From a virus: a stretch of DNA of 64,000 nucleotides. Positions 62,019 through 64,000 of this stretch are shown one piece after another; position 1 is the stretch's first letter, and every line of letters begins with the position of its first letter. The position numbers were made by a program, and so were the translations under genes. Where the stretch lies: the IMG/VR virus record IMGVR_UViG_3300019888_000004, positions 1 to 64,000 of that record. The stretch is one strand, 5' to 3'. Under the pieces are notes generated by a model. It did not search any database. It was not told the DNA's origin and worked only from the letters and a program-made list of their open reading frames with translations.

Positions 62019-63528
62019 TGTTTCATTCACGGAAACGAAAAGAGGGAAGAAGAAGGATGAGCCAACCGTTCCTGCAACCGTAGCGGTTCAGCCTGAGCCA
62101 ACGCCGCCCGCGCCCACCGCCGAGGAACTCGAAGCGCGCCGGAACACTCTGCACAAATCGCTGTTTGGCTCTGATCTTCCCAAAGAGCCTGCCGCTCCAG
62201 TTGTTGCCGTCGCGCCGGTCGAGCCACCGCCCGAACCGCCAGCCGCCCCTGTCGTGGCTGCGCCCGCCGCCCCTGCGCCTGCGCCTGCGCCCGAACCAGT
62301 CCAACCCGCGCCAGCATCAAGAACGGAGATCGAAACCGCCGCCCGCGCCGCCGCCAGGATGGTGATGGATGAAAAGCCAGCGGCACCGGCGCAACCTCCA
62401 CCACCGACCGCGCAACCAGCGTTCGAGTTGTCGCCCGAGGACAAGGCCGACTACGAAGTCGTACAGTTTTTGGAACGCACCGAGCCAGACAAGCACGCCG
62501 GGGCAGGCCAGAGATTTCTCGACTACACCAAGGCGCACTACGCTTATCAGGCCGAGTGGTCGGCCAACAACAGCAACGCGGAGTTTGATCCCAATTCATC
62601 CGAGCACGAGGCATGGTACAAGCGCCATGATCCCGGCCTTGACGCCGACGAGATTGATCGCGGGCGCATGACGATGCTGGCCGAACGCGCCGCGCTCAAG
62701 ATCGTTCAACCGCAGATGGAGGCGATGAGCCGCGAGAAAACCGAACGCGAACAGCGCGAGGCGATGAATAAGGCCATGCCGACCGTGGTGGGGTATGTGC
62801 AGCAGCGCATCGTGGAATTTGTCAGCGCCGTGGATGAGACGCTGGCCGCGCACATCAAGGACGACAAAGGCAAGCCGCTGCTCACCGAGGAAGCCATCGC
62901 CAAAATTGACGCCGCCGATTCGATTGCCAAGCGCGTGCTCGATGACGTGGTGCGTTATCAACTTGAGCCGATGGTGATGGCCCTGGAAATGACTACCGTG
63001 GAGAAGGGCGGCTTCAAGTTGAATCCAGCAGTCAACCCGGCTCATCGTCAGATTGCCGATTACATTGACAAGGCCGAACGCGAAATGCTGGCCGCTCCAG
63101 CCGAGGTCCGCATTCAGAACGGGAAAGAGTTTGCGACCATCGCGCAGCTTCAGCGCATGAAGCAATCCATCGAATCCGGCGGCGGCACGCGAGAGGGTAA
63201 GGAGCAGCAAATTGCCCAGGTCAACGACCGTTATTACACGCTGGGCGTGGATGACATCGAAGCGATTATCGTCGAAGAATGCGCTCAGACCGCCCGCACG
63301 CGCATTGATTTCGACGATGGAGTGGCGAAACGCAAATATCCACAGGCCAACGGCGCTGGACAACCGGCAGCGCAATCGGCGCACGCCGCACCAGCAGTGC
63401 CGGCAAGTGGGAAGCCCAATTCGCCCACCATCAGTTCAGCCGGCGATACGGTAGTGCAACGGGACCGAAATGCGCCGACGATAAAAAAAGCAGGAGAACA
63501 GATGGAAAGCATGTTGTTCAAGCGGTAA
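62002..63528 (+). CDS. Scaffold-like head protein
   Basis: 508 residues from ATG 62002, preceded by a GGAAG ribosome site. Pro/Ala/Val-rich N-terminal about 120 residues (PAPAPEPVQPAPASRTEIE), then acidic helical segments (DYEVVQFLERTEPDKHAG, EAMSREKTEREQREAMNKAMP) and a helical end. It lies after the portal and before a gene in capsid position, fitting a scaffold or scaffold-assembly protein. A protease motif is not visible. Confidence 0.6.
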   Translation: MPKTLDVSFTETKRGKKKDEPTVPATVAVQPEPTPPAPTAEELEARRNTLHKSLFGSDLPKEPAAPVVAVAPVEPPPEPPAAPVVAAPAAPAPAPAPEPVQPAPASRTEIETAARAAARMVMDEKPAAPAQPPPPTAQPAFELSPEDKADYEVVQFLERTEPDKHAGAGQRFLDYTKAHYAYQAEWSANNSNAEFDPNSSEHEAWYKRHDPGLDADEIDRGRMTMLAERAALKIVQPQMEAMSREKTEREQREAMNKAMPTVVGYVQQRIVEFVSAVDETLAAHIKDDKGKPLLTEEAIAKIDAADSIAKRVLDDVVRYQLEPMVMALEMTTVEKGGFKLNPAVNPAHRQIADYIDKAEREMLAAPAEVRIQNGKEFATIAQLQRMKQSIESGGGTREGKEQQIAQVNDRYYTLGVDDIEAIIVEECAQTARTRIDFDDGVAKRKYPQANGAGQPAAQSAHAAPAVPASGKPNSPTISSAGDTVVQRDRNAPTIKKAGEQMESMLFKR

Positions 63529-63580
63529 CGACTCTTGAGCCGAAACCTGTCGCAATCAAGCACAGGACGGCACAAGAGCC

Positions 63581-64000
63581 ATGCTACGAAACCAAATCAA
63601 CTACGGGCTTGCCGCCCTGTTCGTCGTCTCACTTCTCGTCGGTCTTTATCCGCTTGCCGTAGTCTGCTTCCTGATCGCCTGCGCGATCAACAAGCCGATC
63701 CCTGGCCAGCTTAACATCTCGCCGTTCCAGGAATTGCCGTGTTCAACCGTCGTGCGCAACACCTACGACACGCACGGCACGATCACGCGCGCCAGTATCA
63801 ACATGCTGACGCCAACGCAACTGGAGGCGTTGTTCTCGACGAACGGCCTTTTCAACGAGATGGACGACTGGTTTCGGACGAGCTTCGAGATGAAGGCGTG
63901 CGGAACACGGGTCAACAGCATGTATGACTGGCTCATGTCGTCCATGCGTTCCGACCTGAAAGGGTTGCTGTCGTACGAGAAGCTGGACCGCGGCCCGTCG
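63581..64000 (+). CDS. Truncated gene in major-capsid position
   Basis: 140 codons from ATG 63581 to the window edge; the end is missing. The first about 35 residues are hydrophobic (INYGLAALFVVSLLVGLYPL, AVVCFLIACAI) like a membrane or packing segment, then PGQLNISPFQELPCSTVVRN and LTPTQLEALFSTNGLFNEMDDW, WFRTSFEMK. The order (scaffold then this) suggests a capsid gene. The hydrophobic start is odd, and a later start cannot be excluded. Confidence 0.5.
   Translation, partial: MLRNQINYGLAALFVVSLLVGLYPLAVVCFLIACAINKPIPGQLNISPFQELPCSTVVRNTYDTHGTITRASINMLTPTQLEALFSTNGLFNEMDDWFRTSFEMKACGTRVNSMYDWLMSSMRSDLKGLLSYEKLDRGPS

Noticed and set aside
1-64000. CRISPR array or tRNA genes
   Set aside because: No regularly spaced direct repeats with spacers, and no convincing tRNA was found by reading either strand.

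Overview
The window is a stretch of a tailed double-stranded DNA phage genome, or a prophage-like contig. It has a terminase large subunit, a portal-sized protein, a scaffold-like gene and the start of a probable capsid gene. It also has a giant multidomain polyvalent protein, a DnaC-like loader beside a phage-type replication initiator, a PolB-type 3'-5' exonuclease, three or four nucleases or methylases, and dozens of very small genes linked by ATGA, GTGA or TTGA overlaps. No ribosomal, tRNA or housekeeping gene and no integrase was seen. The 829-residue portal candidate would fit a podovirus, but no tail gene proves this. The host cannot be named. A lipoprotein and two Sec-exported proteins suggest a host with a normal bacterial envelope, probably Gram-negative.

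Layout. 1-21162 (+): virion-type genes ending in one 5282-residue reading frame. 21159-24114 (-): a tightly coupled operon of small proteins plus a DUF3560 protein. 24115-24581: control region. 24582-28832 (+): two small genes, a 925-bp gene-free region with repeats, then a replication-type winged-helix protein, a Dam-like adenine methylase, a PD-(D/E)xK nuclease and small genes. 28867-36237 (-): the early or replication operon (VRR-NUC nuclease, helicase loader, replication initiator with iteron-like repeats inside it, many zinc-knuckle microproteins, three HNH genes). 36320-44187 (+): a second early operon (metallopeptidase, SSB-like protein, exonuclease, Lar-like anti-restriction protein) invaded by four HNH-type genes. 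44206-53365 (-): lipoprotein and small genes, glycosyltransferase-like protein, membrane protein, exported beta-helix protein and exported fibre-like protein. 53388-53881 (+): zinc protein and HTH regulator. 54063-57116 (-): terminase split by an intein. 57169-64000 (+): portal, DNA methylase, a TnpB-like RuvC nuclease, scaffold-like protein and a truncated capsid-position gene.

How it works together. The divergent hubs at about 36.28 kb and 57.14 kb and the start at 46.35 kb carry sigma70-like promoters whose -10 boxes end only 6-8 nt before the start codon, which suggests leaderless first genes. Replication probably uses the initiator and DnaC-like pair at 32.9-34.2 kb, with a lambda-like origin inside the initiator gene. 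Defence evasion is spread over the DarB-like methylase-helicase inside the giant protein, a 2H phosphoesterase domain in the same protein, two separate DNA methylases and the Lar-like protein.

The most striking property is the load of selfish elements: about seven HNH or HNH-like genes, a LAGLIDADG intein exactly in the terminase Walker A motif, and a TnpB-like nuclease with an intact RuvC triad inside the head operon. Several sit in recognisable small host genes or beside palindromic structured elements.
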